Shown here: piece after piece, positions 27,540-36,468 of the stretch
Numbering within the stretch: position 1 is the first letter of the stretch
Layout of the letters: each line of letters begins with the position of its first letter
Source of the DNA: Clostridiaceae bacterium
Lineage (GTDB): Bacteria; Bacillota; Clostridia; DSM-8532
Direction of reading: 5' to 3'
Assembly (NCBI GenBank): GCA_012719545.1
Contig: JAAYAD010000083.1
Span: 1 to 48,507 of the forward strand
Length of the DNA stretch: 48,507 nt
Made by a program: the position numbers and the translations under genes
Notes under the pieces: generated by a model
Told to the model about the DNA's origin: nothing
Database searches by the model: none
What the model saw: only the letters and a program-made list of their open reading frames with translations

Positions 27540-29222
27540 ATGTTTAAGTCCTTAACATCCCGTATCGTACTGACTATGATTTTTTTGGTCACAGTCTGTT
27601 CTTTAGTGTTTCTGGCAGTATCTTCATACGAATTGATAAAGTCAGTGGAAGCGCAGATGGAGCATGATGGTCGGACGCTTGTTTCAATTTTGAGAAGGGA
27701 AATTGGCAAATACAATATTACAGACCTTGAACACATTCAGGCAGTTTTTAAGGAAATTAAGGAAGAAAGCCAGAATAATCTGGTATATATTTCCCTTTCA
27801 AATGCCAATTCCGAGATATTGGTTACTGACAGCAGTGTCTTTAAGAAAGAAGAGGGAAGCTCTAAAGATGGGGCGGACGCCGTATCTTCAGCTTCAATTG
27901 ATGCAGATGCAAAAACGTCAGTGAGCACAGATGAAATAGTTGGTCTAAACCTTAAAACCCCTGAAGGAATCAGCGTGTATAACTTGTCTGCACCTATTAA
28001 GTCGGGTTCAGAAGTAGTTGCTGTATTAAATCTGGGGATAAGCCTGACAAATATGAATGAAAAAATCAGGCAGACAATGACTGTCTACGTTATTTGTGCC
28101 CTGATTATTGTGGGTGTAGCCCTTGTTTTGGCTATTGTCATCTCAAGAACCCTCACAAGACCTATCAAGAAAATTGTTTCAGGACTCAGCAATTTCTCCA
28201 AGGGAGACTTTACCGTATCCTTCCATAACAAAGGAAGTGATGAAATATTCCAGCTTACCAATTCACTTAATACATCCGTTGTTATGCTAAGAAAAATGAT
28301 TGATAAGGTGAAGGAGTCAATAAACAGCCTTTATTCCATTGCGTCACAGGTTACCGCTTCAGGTCAGGAAACTTCTGCGGCAAGTGAAGAAATCGTACAG
28401 AATATTGCTTCTGTAGCGGGTGACATTCAAAGAGAAAATGACAGCATAGCAAGCATTGTAAACGTTTTCGAGGAATTTGGATCAAAGCTTGAGGATTTCT
28501 TAAAGCAAATGGACAGGATGGAGGAAAGCAGCCTCGCAATTAAAGAAAGTGCCGCGTTTGGACAGGACAAGCTTTCAGAGCTTGTGGATTCCATAGACGA
28601 TGTGAGAGAACATTTCAGCTCTGCCACCAGGGATATACTCAAGCTTAATAATGATGTGACAGAGATAAATCAAATTGTTGATGTTATAAACAATATTGCC
28701 GGGCAGACCAATCTTCTGGCCCTTAATGCAGCCATAGAGTCTGCAAGAGCAGGTGAAGCCGGAAAAGGCTTTGCTGTTGTGGCAGAGGAAATCAGAAAAT
28801 TGGCTGAGCAGGTTATAAAATCATCAAAGAGCATTAATGACATTGTAAACAACATTACCAGAAATACCAAATCCGTGGTAAGTGATACAGAGGCCATATC
28901 ACAGAAGATGGATCTGCAGAAGGAAGTTGTTGAACAAACTGTTGAGGCTCTTGGCAATATTTCAAAAGAAGTCGGTGTTACAGCGGCTGAAATACATCAG
29001 GCGGCAGAGGCTTTAAAGAATCTTTCTTCCGATAAAAACCGGATTGTTGATGATATAAATACCATTTCCGAAGTGTCCATGGAAGTTTCGGCGTCATCAG
29101 AGCAGATGACTACAACCCTTACTTTCCAGGCTCAAAATCTGCAGGAACTTTCCAGGCTTGCTTCTGCACTCAATGATTTGGCCGATGACTTAAAGAGAGA
29201 TATCAATAATTTTAGAACCTAG
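27540..29222 (+). CDS. Methyl-accepting chemotaxis protein
   Basis: A 560-residue chemoreceptor with helices at about 8-30 and 180-203, an outside sensor region, HAMP to about 255 and a signalling domain with the tip block [37 protein letters not shown] near 386-420. The sensor contains a low-complexity Ser/Asp/Ala stretch near residues 105-130 ([19 protein letters not shown]), perhaps a flexible loop. It stands alone between the phosphorylase terminator and the esterase gene. The start follows GGAGGAA. The ligand is unknown; the setting suggests a sugar. Confidence 0.93.
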   Translation: MFKSLTSRIVLTMIFLVTVCSLVFLAVSSYELIKSVEAQMEHDGRTLVSILRREIGKYNITDLEHIQAVFKEIKEESQNNLVYISLSNANSEILVTDSSVFKKEEGSSKDGADAVSSASIDADAKTSVSTDEIVGLNLKTPEGISVYNLSAPIKSGSEVVAVLNLGISLTNMNEKIRQTMTVYVICALIIVGVALVLAIVISRTLTRPIKKIVSGLSNFSKGDFTVSFHNKGSDEIFQLTNSLNTSVVMLRKMIDKVKESINSLYSIASQVTASGQETSAASEEIVQNIASVAGDIQRENDSIASIVNVFEEFGSKLEDFLKQMDRMEESSLAIKESAAFGQDKLSELVDSIDDVREHFSSATRDILKLNNDVTEINQIVDVINNIAGQTNLLALNAAIESARAGEAGKGFAVVAEEIRKLAEQVIKSSKSINDIVNNITRNTKSVVSDTEAISQKMDLQKEVVEQTVEALGNISKEVGVTAAEIHQAAEALKNLSSDKNRIVDDINTISEVSMEVSASSEQMTTTLTFQAQNLQELSRLASALNDLADDLKRDINNFRT

Positions 29223-29392
29223 GATAATATAAACCTCAGGATAAATAAAAGGTATATCCTCAACCGGTGATATTTATAAGGACAGTTTTCCTTAATTAGG
29301 TTAAAATAAAAAAGACAGAAGTATCTTTTAGCCTTAATGCCTTAAACTGATATTTAACTTATGCTTTAATATTTTGGTTGAGGTGAGATTAT

Positions 29393-30352
29393 ATGCCTAT
29401 TATAGACATGCCTTTGGAAGAACTTAAAAGGTACATGGGAATAAGCCCGTGCCCGCCGGATATAGACGAATTCTGGGACAGGGCCCTCCTTGAAATGAAA
29501 GCTGTGGACCCAAAGGTGGAACTGGTTGAAAGCGAATTCCAGGTTCCCTTTGCAGAGTGCTATGACCTTTATTTTACAGGCGTTCGCGGAGCAAGAATCC
29601 ATGCCAAGTACTTACGCCCCAAAAATGCAAAGGAACCTCATCCTGCCATTCTTGAATTCCATGGCTATGCCGGAAATTCCGGAGACTGGGTAAGTAAATT
29701 GCCATATGTAGCTAACGGCTATTCAGTTGCTTCCATGGATGTTCGCGGCCAGGGCGGAAAGTCTGAAGATGTGGGAGGAGTTATCGGAAACACCCTTAAT
29801 GGGCATATCATACGAGGGCTTGACGATAAACCCGACAACCTGCTTTTCAGGCATATATATCTGGATGCGGCACAGCTTGCCGGAATTATTATGTCCATGC
29901 CTGAAGTGGATGAGAATAGAGTGGGAGCTATGGGAGCATCTCAGGGAGGGGCACTGACCCTTGCATGTGCCAGCCTGGAACCACGAATCAAGCTCTTGGC
30001 ACCTGTTTACCCATTCCTGTGCGATTTTAAGAGGGTATGGGAAATGGATCTGGCAAAGGATGCTTATCAGGAGCTTCGCGACTATTTCAGACGATTTGAT
30101 CCCTTACATAAAAAAGAGGACGAAACCTGGATGAAGCTGGGCTACATTGATTTGCAGAATATTGTTAAGAGGATCAAAGGTAAGGTTCTGATGGCTGTCG
30201 GACTAATGGATACCGTATGCCCGCCGTCAACACAATTTGCTGCCTTCAATAAAATTACTGCGCCAAAGGAACTGGCAATATATCCTGATTACGGACATGA
30301 GTATCTGCCGGAATTCCAGGATATGACCTTCCAGTTTATGATGGGGTTGTAA
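29393..30352 (+). CDS. Acetyl xylan esterase / cephalosporin-C deacetylase family (CE7, AXE1)
   Basis: A 319-residue alpha/beta hydrolase without a signal peptide, so cytoplasmic. The CE7 triad is visible as Ser183 (GASQGG), Asp273 (GLMDTVCPPST) and His302 (YGHEY), and RGQGG precedes it. These positions fit the family well; for example Thermotoga maritima uses Ser188, Asp274 and His303. It removes acetyl groups from short xylo-oligosaccharides after uptake. This fits the glucuronate genes downstream as part of acetylated glucuronoxylan use, but that link is inference. GAGGTGAG precedes the ATG. It ends in a hairpin shared with the convergent operon. Confidence 0.93.
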   Translation: MPIIDMPLEELKRYMGISPCPPDIDEFWDRALLEMKAVDPKVELVESEFQVPFAECYDLYFTGVRGARIHAKYLRPKNAKEPHPAILEFHGYAGNSGDWVSKLPYVANGYSVASMDVRGQGGKSEDVGGVIGNTLNGHIIRGLDDKPDNLLFRHIYLDAAQLAGIIMSMPEVDENRVGAMGASQGGALTLACASLEPRIKLLAPVYPFLCDFKRVWEMDLAKDAYQELRDYFRRFDPLHKKEDETWMKLGYIDLQNIVKRIKGKVLMAVGLMDTVCPPSTQFAAFNKITAPKELAIYPDYGHEYLPEFQDMTFQFMMGL

Positions 30353-30387
30353 TCAAATAAACTTTAATTATATAAGTTTGATTGTAA

Positions 30388-30423
30388 TAGAGCTCCCACT
30401 CAAGCTACTGAGGGGGAGCTCTA
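30388..30423. terminator. Hairpin between convergent genes, probable bidirectional terminator
   Basis: A 10-bp stem (30388-30397 with 30414-30423), extended by inner pairing, lies between the esterase stop and the end of the oxidoreductase gene. Neither side has a strong T run. Confidence 0.55.
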
Positions 30424-30478
30424 TATATTAGCTCTGATTGCATTTGAAAAGTGGAGGAAGTTATTTATGTGACAATGT

Positions 30479-31489
30479 TTACCCTAAGTCTATCCAGGCG
30501 TTTGTTTCTGAGGATCTATGAATGGCTTTTACCATCTTTAAAGCTTTAATGCCCTCATTTCCGTCCAACTCAAATTTTTCGCCCGATAAAATCTTATTAT
30601 AAAAATCTGCAATCAGGCGTTTATGGCTTACCCCCCAGTAGAATTTATCGCCTGATACAAGGTCTTCATCAGAATAATGTTCTGTTTTTCCATCATTCCA
30701 GGTTACGGTAAGGACACTTTCCAGCCTTATTACAGCTTTGCTCAGGACAATCTCAATACTTACCGGAGAATTTACAGGATAACAGTTTGACGCAAAAAAC
30801 AGGGCAGTAGTGCCGTTTTTAAACTGTATTACTGCATCAGCGGTATCCTCAACCTCGATTGTATTTTCAAGAAGGCTTGTATAATAACTTCCTTTAAGCC
30901 TGGCCAAATCTCCCATAAACCATTGAATAAGATCCAGGGTATGGATGGCCTGATTAATAAGTACACCGCCGCCTTCCTTTTCCCAGGAGCCGCGCCAGTC
31001 ACTTTGAGTATAATATGTTTCATCCCGGTGCCAGGTCACCCAGGCCTTTGCACCTAGAATTTGTCCTGCTTTGCCTGACTCAATAATTTCCTTGGCTTTT
31101 AATGATGTGGGATTATACCTGTTTTGAAAACATACTCCCAGCATACGGCCTGTTTCCCTCGATACATCAATCATTTTTTCCGCATCTTCAATACTTGTTG
31201 CCATGGGCTTTTCTGTTAAGACATGCACGCCGCTTTTCATGGAATCTATGGCCATTTTTGCATGAAGATAATGGGGTGTAAGGATATGTACAACGTCCAC
31301 CTGTGAGTCCTTAAGCATTTCATGGTAATCGCAATAAAACCGGCACTTATATTTTTCAGCCGTTTTCTTGGCTTTCCTTTCGTCTATATCTGCAACACAG
31401 GCTATTTCAGCACCCGCTTTCACAATGGCTTCCAGATGCCTTTCAGATATGGCTCCGCAGCCAATTACTGCCGCATTAAGCTTCTTCAA
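30479..31489 (-). CDS. Gfo/Idh/MocA family oxidoreductase
   Basis: About 336 residues with an N-terminal Rossmann domain (AVIGCGAISERH), the catalytic-lysine block LTEKPMA near 95 and the C-terminal block GGGVLINQAIHTLDLIQW with the conserved His. Family members oxidise or reduce sugar hydroxyls with a tightly used NAD(P). I chose TTG 31489 because GGGGTGA lies about 6 bases upstream; GTG 31498 is also open but lacks a spaced site. It is the last gene of a four-gene operon with another Gfo/Idh/MocA protein and two TIM-barrel proteins. The substrate is unknown. Confidence 0.9.
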   Translation of the reverse strand: MKKLNAAVIGCGAISERHLEAIVKAGAEIACVADIDERKAKKTAEKYKCRFYCDYHEMLKDSQVDVVHILTPHYLHAKMAIDSMKSGVHVLTEKPMATSIEDAEKMIDVSRETGRMLGVCFQNRYNPTSLKAKEIIESGKAGQILGAKAWVTWHRDETYYTQSDWRGSWEKEGGGVLINQAIHTLDLIQWFMGDLARLKGSYYTSLLENTIEVEDTADAVIQFKNGTTALFFASNCYPVNSPVSIEIVLSKAVIRLESVLTVTWNDGKTEHYSDEDLVSGDKFYWGVSHKRLIADFYNKILSGEKFELDGNEGIKALKMVKAIHRSSETNAWIDLG

Positions 31490-31507
31490 AACAATCACCC
31501 CGGTATT

Positions 31508-32668
31508 CTAGTGAGTTCCGCTGACATCAAGGGTAGTTGATTGTACAACCTTCTTTTTATATGTGGATGTCTTTATTTTCTCCTGGAGCTTCTCATAGAA
31601 GAGATCTTCGTCCACAGGAATATCAACCCAGCTGCCTGTCCAGGCGGAAAGGTGCATGGCATTTGAAATATGAAGTCCGTTAATTCCTTCAATACCGGGA
31701 GCTAAAAGAGCTGACCCTTTGGTAATTGCGTCAACCCAATTTCTCATGATGCCCACATGCTGGGTAAACTCACCTGTAATGGGAATTTCGCATTTCCAGC
31801 ATTCAGGTTCGCCAAAACCACCCTTGTACCTTTTATTGAATTCTCTTTCGGATTCCCTGAGTCTCCAGAAAGTTAATTTATCATCTTCAATAACAATCTT
31901 TCCGCGATCGCCGGTTACTTCAAAACGGTTGGTTCCGGGAGCTTCGCCTGTGGAGGTAATGAATACGCCGGTAGCGCCGTTTTCGTATTCCACATAGGCT
32001 GTTACATCGTCTTCCACTTCAATGTCATGATATTTTCCGAAAGACATGAAGGCCATAACTCTCTTGGGCATGCCGCAGGTCCACTGCCACAAATCCAGCT
32101 GATGAGGATCCTGATTTAAGAGTACTCCGCCGCCTTCACCTGCCCATGTGGCTCTCCATCCTCCGGAATCATAGTAGCTCTGAGAGCGGTACCAGTTTGT
32201 AATTATCCAGTTTGTTCTTTTTAATTCGCCCAGCTCTCCTGACTGAATGAGCTCCTTTAGCTTTTGGTACAAAGGGTTTGTTCTCTGGTTATACATAATG
32301 CCGAATACTTTGCCGGATTTTACAGCCGCTTCATTCATCAGGCAGACTTGCTTTGTGTATACTCCGGCAGGTTTTTCCACAAGCACGTGTAGACCATGCT
32401 CAAAAGCCTTGATTGCAAGTGTGGGATGGTCATAGTGGGGGGTTGCGATAATAACAGCATCTGCGCTGCCTGAAGAAAAGAAGGCATCGGAGTTGTCAAA
32501 TAACTGAATGCCCTCACCCAGCTCGTTTCTTGCCCAATGAAGCCTTTCGGGATTAATGTCGCATACGGCAGAAAGTTTTCCGCCGGGTACTTGCCCCTTG
32601 GCAAGGTTTCGTGCATGGGATGTACCCATATTGCCAATACCTATAATACCTATTCTGACCTCTTTCAT
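31508..32668 (-). CDS. Gfo/Idh/MocA family oxidoreductase
   Basis: A 386-residue NAD(P)-dependent oxidoreductase with GIIGIGNMGTSHA at the N-terminus, VEKPAG near 97 and GGGVLLNQDPHQLDLWQW, where the Lys and His of the family are kept. The middle part, with repeated Trp and Tyr residues (NWYRSQSYYDSGGWRATWAG), is typical of members acting on glycosides or carbohydrates. It starts 3 bases after the TIM-barrel gene, whose last codons GGAGGATGA contain its ribosome binding site. A keto-sugar intermediate made here could pass to the TIM-barrel partners; this is inference. Confidence 0.92.
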   Translation of the reverse strand: MKEVRIGIIGIGNMGTSHARNLAKGQVPGGKLSAVCDINPERLHWARNELGEGIQLFDNSDAFFSSGSADAVIIATPHYDHPTLAIKAFEHGLHVLVEKPAGVYTKQVCLMNEAAVKSGKVFGIMYNQRTNPLYQKLKELIQSGELGELKRTNWIITNWYRSQSYYDSGGWRATWAGEGGGVLLNQDPHQLDLWQWTCGMPKRVMAFMSFGKYHDIEVEDDVTAYVEYENGATGVFITSTGEAPGTNRFEVTGDRGKIVIEDDKLTFWRLRESEREFNKRYKGGFGEPECWKCEIPITGEFTQHVGIMRNWVDAITKGSALLAPGIEGINGLHISNAMHLSAWTGSWVDIPVDEDLFYEKLQEKIKTSTYKKKVVQSTTLDVSGTH

Positions 32669-32671
32669 AAG

Positions 32672-33532
32672 TCATCCTCCTATTTCAGCGAGTATCTTAT
32701 CCAGTGCTTCCTTGGCTATTGCAAACTGCTTTGGGCCGCCTTCGGGCAGTTTATTGGCCGGACTTGAAGGCTCCAAATCTTTAAAGCCCACAAAATCACC
32801 AAGATGGGGCTCAAGGGACAAAAATCCTTCAAAACCTTTATCATACAATGCCTTGAGTACATCCCAGACCCTTCCGTCGCCATAGCCTGCGGGAACAACA
32901 TGATGGTCTATGTACAATGCATCCTTGATATGCATATATGCAATATGGTCTTTAAGATGGTTGAAAGCCCTGGGGAAGACTTCCACATCGCACTGGACAA
33001 AGTTGGCAGGATCAAAGACCGCTTTAAGATAGGGACAATTCATGGTTTCAATAAGATCAAGGCATCTTTCGGGTGTATCCCCGTAAATATCCTTTTCGTT
33101 TTCATGGAGAAGAATAAGGTCCGAACCTTTTGCCGCCTCAATAAACCGGCTCCAGCGTTCCATAACCTCGTCCCTGTAGATTAAAGGATTTTCATTTTCA
33201 GGGATGAAGAAGCTGAACATGCGTATGTATTTTGTTTCCATTATGTGAGCCAGTTCCATGGTGTGCTTGAAAAGGTCCAGATGGGGGGCAAAATCGTCGG
33301 TTATTTTAATTTTTCCTATGGGTGAGCCAATGGCTGACAACTTAAAACCCCTGTCGTCAAGCTGCTTTTTGATTTCCCTGGCTTCCCGGGCTGTGTGCTG
33401 GGTAAAGTTTCTTCCGTTGACGCCCCTCATTTCAATGTATTTAATGCCATGGCTGTCCAGAACATCCATTTGTGTAGTTAACATGGGATCAATTTCATCT
33501 GCAAATGCGCTTAAGATGAACCTTGCCATCAT
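32672..33532 (-). CDS. Sugar phosphate isomerase/epimerase-like TIM barrel
   Basis: A 286-residue protein of the xylose-isomerase-like TIM-barrel family (PF01261). The four metal ligands of the family appear in order as Glu144, Asp174 (FDPANF), His201 (MHIKDA) and Glu241 (SLEPHL). Members act as isomerases, epimerases, dehydratases or lyases on sugars. The reaction here is not known. It starts 13 bases after the next TIM-barrel gene stops and is followed at 3 bases by the Gfo/Idh/MocA gene, so the genes are tightly cotranscribed. ATG 33532 or 33529 could start it; AGGAAAG lies just upstream. Confidence 0.9.
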   Translation of the reverse strand: MMARFILSAFADEIDPMLTTQMDVLDSHGIKYIEMRGVNGRNFTQHTAREAREIKKQLDDRGFKLSAIGSPIGKIKITDDFAPHLDLFKHTMELAHIMETKYIRMFSFFIPENENPLIYRDEVMERWSRFIEAAKGSDLILLHENEKDIYGDTPERCLDLIETMNCPYLKAVFDPANFVQCDVEVFPRAFNHLKDHIAYMHIKDALYIDHHVVPAGYGDGRVWDVLKALYDKGFEGFLSLEPHLGDFVGFKDLEPSSPANKLPEGGPKQFAIAKEALDKILAEIGG

Positions 33533-33545
33533 TCTTTCCTGCCTT

Positions 33546-34406
33546 TCAGATAAGTTTTTTTAAATAAGCCAGATTATTTCTAAGTTTTGTGAGAGTGTCC
33601 TCCTCATTTGAGAAGTCCTCAACCGATATATAGCCGTCATAGCCCAGTTCATGCAAAACAGCCATGAGTTTTTCAAGGTTTGCAAAGCCTTTGGTAAGAG
33701 GTACTGAAACAGGCTGGTAAATATCCGAGCCGTTTTTGGTTGTTTCCTTCTTTACCCAGGCTGCATTTTTAACATGGACGTAAGCAAGATACTCTCCCAA
33801 AAGCTCAAGCCCGAGCTTGTAATTTTCAAAGCCCTCATGAACCATGTTGCCGGGATCAAAGATAATACCTATATTTTGAGGATTGAAACCGGAAACGAGG
33901 CGGTAAGCAGCACTGGCGCTTGGGATAATGGTATTCATATGTATTTCAATATTAACCCGGACATTGTATTGTGCCGCAAGCTTTTCAATAATTTTTAATT
34001 CTTCAATTGTACGGGAAAATATTGTCCGATAGTTTTCTGTCTCGTCATAATTGGGAGGAAATACACGGATATTCTTACATCCGATACTTGAGGAAGCCTT
34101 AAGAACATTTTCGATTCTGTCGGCTTCATGTGGCTTTAGATAGGTTGTCAAAGAATAAATTTCAAGCCCGTAATTATCACAAATCCTTTTAGCTTTTTTA
34201 GATTCCTCACCGATATTCCCGATATCAAGGGTACTCTGGTTAAAGGACCAATATCTTCTTTCAAAACAATAATCTTCAGGCTTTTCTTTGGGCGCAGGGG
34301 TGCTGACTCTGAATTCCACACCGTCATAGCCAAGCTCTTTTAAAACCTTTGCGGTTTCTTCAATCCCGTATTCAGGCATACTTACAGAGAAGACTCCAAA
34401 TTTCAT
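33546..34406 (-). CDS. Sugar phosphate isomerase/epimerase-like TIM barrel
   Basis: A 286-residue PF01261 protein, only distantly like its neighbour. The metal ligands read as Glu154 (NIEIHMN), Asp184 (FDPGNM), His211 (VHVKNA) and Glu263 (SVEDFS). It is the first gene of the operon, with GGAGGA 6 bases before the ATG. The gap of 119 bases to the divergent AraC gene holds TATAAT near 34460, without a good -35, so activation by a flanking AraC protein is plausible. Confidence 0.9.
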   Translation of the reverse strand: MKFGVFSVSMPEYGIEETAKVLKELGYDGVEFRVSTPAPKEKPEDYCFERRYWSFNQSTLDIGNIGEESKKAKRICDNYGLEIYSLTTYLKPHEADRIENVLKASSSIGCKNIRVFPPNYDETENYRTIFSRTIEELKIIEKLAAQYNVRVNIEIHMNTIIPSASAAYRLVSGFNPQNIGIIFDPGNMVHEGFENYKLGLELLGEYLAYVHVKNAAWVKKETTKNGSDIYQPVSVPLTKGFANLEKLMAVLHELGYDGYISVEDFSNEEDTLTKLRNNLAYLKKLI

Positions 34407-34525
34407 AATAAGTCCTCCACTATAAAAGCTTTACTTAAGCTCATTATAATGTATAATAAAAGCATTAATATTGCATATTTTGATAATATTATGGCTTTTT
34501 TTGACTTTATGGAGGGTTACATATC

Positions 34526-35359
34526 GTGTTGGAGTCGTATTTTTCCAATCCTGACTGGGCAATATGTTTTGAACATAAAACAGGGCAGCTTCCTGACATG
34601 GATTTTCACCTTCATGAACGCTTTGAAATTTACTTTTTTATATCAGGAAATGTGAACTATTTTATAGACCGTAAGGTTTATCCTTTAAAATACGGCGACC
34701 TTCTTGTAATGAACAATCATGAAATCCATAAGCCGTCTTTTCTTGACAACAGTAAATATGAACGGATGGTAATCCATTTTGACCCTTCCGTTACACAGAT
34801 ATTCCAAAATGAAGCAGACCTTCTTAGATGCTTTACCGAAAGACCAACGGGTGAGCAGAACAGAGTCAGACTCAATGATGAGCAGATTGAGGAAATTATG
34901 GTCCTGTTCAAAAAATTAGGAAAGCATCAGGAGGATACTACCCAATACGGCAAAATCCTTAAGCTTACAAGTTTTATAGATCTCCTTGTCTATATAAACA
35001 GGCTTTTTCAGTGCCCTCAGAAGGAAGAATATTCTCATATCCCTGAAAAATTGGCACCAATACTTACCTTTATAGATAACAACCTTGATGGCGATCTTTC
35101 TTTAGGGGCCCTTGAAAAGCAGTTCTACATAAATGCCTCATACTTAAGCAGGCTTTTTAAAAAATGTATTGGAAGCAGCATTCATGAATACATCGTCTAC
35201 AAAAGGATTTCCAAAGCCAAAAAGCTGATAACTGAAGGATTAAGTGCGTCGGAAGTATGTTCCTTATGCGGATTCAACGACTTTTCAAATTTCTCACGGA
35301 TGTTCAAAAGGACGGTGGGAGTAACAATAAGAGAGTATAAGATGAAAGCAAAAATATAA
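34526..35359 (+). CDS. AraC-family regulator with N-terminal cupin
   Basis: A 277-residue regulator. The N-terminal cupin (DFHLHERFEIYFFISG, GDLLVMNNHEIHKP) probably binds a sugar or sugar acid. The C-terminal HTH pair is LSLGALEKQFYINASYLSRLFKK and GFNDFSNFSRMFKRTVGVT. It starts at GTG with GGAGGG 9 bases upstream and is divergent from the TIM-barrel operon, which it probably controls. It is a paralogue of the regulator at 35435-36304 (shared FEIYFFISG-type cupin block and CGFND in the HTH). Confidence 0.9.
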   Translation: MLESYFSNPDWAICFEHKTGQLPDMDFHLHERFEIYFFISGNVNYFIDRKVYPLKYGDLLVMNNHEIHKPSFLDNSKYERMVIHFDPSVTQIFQNEADLLRCFTERPTGEQNRVRLNDEQIEEIMVLFKKLGKHQEDTTQYGKILKLTSFIDLLVYINRLFQCPQKEEYSHIPEKLAPILTFIDNNLDGDLSLGALEKQFYINASYLSRLFKKCIGSSIHEYIVYKRISKAKKLITEGLSASEVCSLCGFNDFSNFSRMFKRTVGVTIREYKMKAKI

Positions 35360-35434
35360 TCGAGATATCACATGCAGCATATGAGATGAAAAATAACCAT
35401 ATGAGAAAAGCATGCCCAATATGGTCAAAGGAAA

Positions 35435-36304
35435 CTAATTCTCAAGAAACTGCCGGGCATACCTTTTTGGAGATATATTGAAGGCTTTGCTGAAAACCCG
35501 GATAAAGTTGGAATAATCGTTAAAGCCGCAGGCCTGGCAGACCTCGGAAATTGAAAGGCCTTCCCTCAAAAGGGCCTTTGCGCTTATAAGGCGTTTTTGA
35601 TGAATATAGCTGTGGAGGGTATATCCGGTATGCCTTTTAAATTCTCTTAACAGGTGGTATTTGCTGGTATAGAATTTTGCCGCAAGTGTTTCCAAAGACA
35701 GATCTTCACCCAGGTTCTGGTTGATATAATGAATAATATCGTTGATTTTATCGTTGTAGACAATATCCTCAACAATTGCGTCAATATCCGAGTCAAGATA
35801 AATCTTGTTCAGGCAGACAATAAGCTCCACCAGATAAAGCCGGGTTAAAATATCATTCCCGTAAGCTTGGTTTGTATAGCATGCATGCAGCTTATTGAGG
35901 ATATTTTTCAAAATTCCCAGTGATTTTGCATCGGGTCTTAAAAGATTATATTTGTTCTTTATGGTGGACCTGAAGCACATTAAAAGATCTGTTTCTTCGG
36001 TGCAGGCATTTCTGATAAAATCCGGATTAATCCATATGACAATCCTTTCATAGGGACCCTGTTCAATGACGGGCTTGTGCAGTTCCTTGTCGTTGATAAG
36101 CAGTATGTCTCCGGGCTTTACCGAATAGGATTTTCCTTCAACAATATATGTTACCTTTCCCGAAATGAAAAAATAAATTTCATAGAAGTCATGGTTGTGA
36201 TAATCTACCTCAAGTAGTGTATCATCTTTATAGTGGAAGATTTCAAAATTGGAGTTTACCATGTATTGCCTGGGATCAAACTGCTGCCCCTGAGAATTAA
36301 TCAT
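35435..36304 (-). CDS. AraC-family regulator with N-terminal cupin
   Basis: A 289-residue regulator with a cupin domain (DYHNHDFYEIYFFISG, GDILLINDKELHKP) and a C-terminal AraC HTH pair (LSLETLAAKFYTSKYHLLREFK, CGFNDYSNFIRVFSKAFNISP). I chose ATG 36304, 8 bases after AAAGGAGG; the GTG at 36313 sits too close to that site. It is divergent from the gnd-uxaC operon and so is the best candidate for its activator or repressor. The inducer may be a uronate or aldonate, by position only. Confidence 0.9.
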   Translation of the reverse strand: MINSQGQQFDPRQYMVNSNFEIFHYKDDTLLEVDYHNHDFYEIYFFISGKVTYIVEGKSYSVKPGDILLINDKELHKPVIEQGPYERIVIWINPDFIRNACTEETDLLMCFRSTIKNKYNLLRPDAKSLGILKNILNKLHACYTNQAYGNDILTRLYLVELIVCLNKIYLDSDIDAIVEDIVYNDKINDIIHYINQNLGEDLSLETLAAKFYTSKYHLLREFKRHTGYTLHSYIHQKRLISAKALLREGLSISEVCQACGFNDYSNFIRVFSKAFNISPKRYARQFLEN

Positions 36305-36468
36305 ACCTGCCACCTCCTTTTAAATAATACAGCAATTTTTGCAACAAAACAAACAACTAAAGCAAAGAAAATTGCAGATATATTCAATATAATGAAAGTA
36401 ATAATAGGGTAATAATGAAGAATAAAGCCATAAAATATCTATCGAATTTAATTTCGGGAGGAGAGAAT

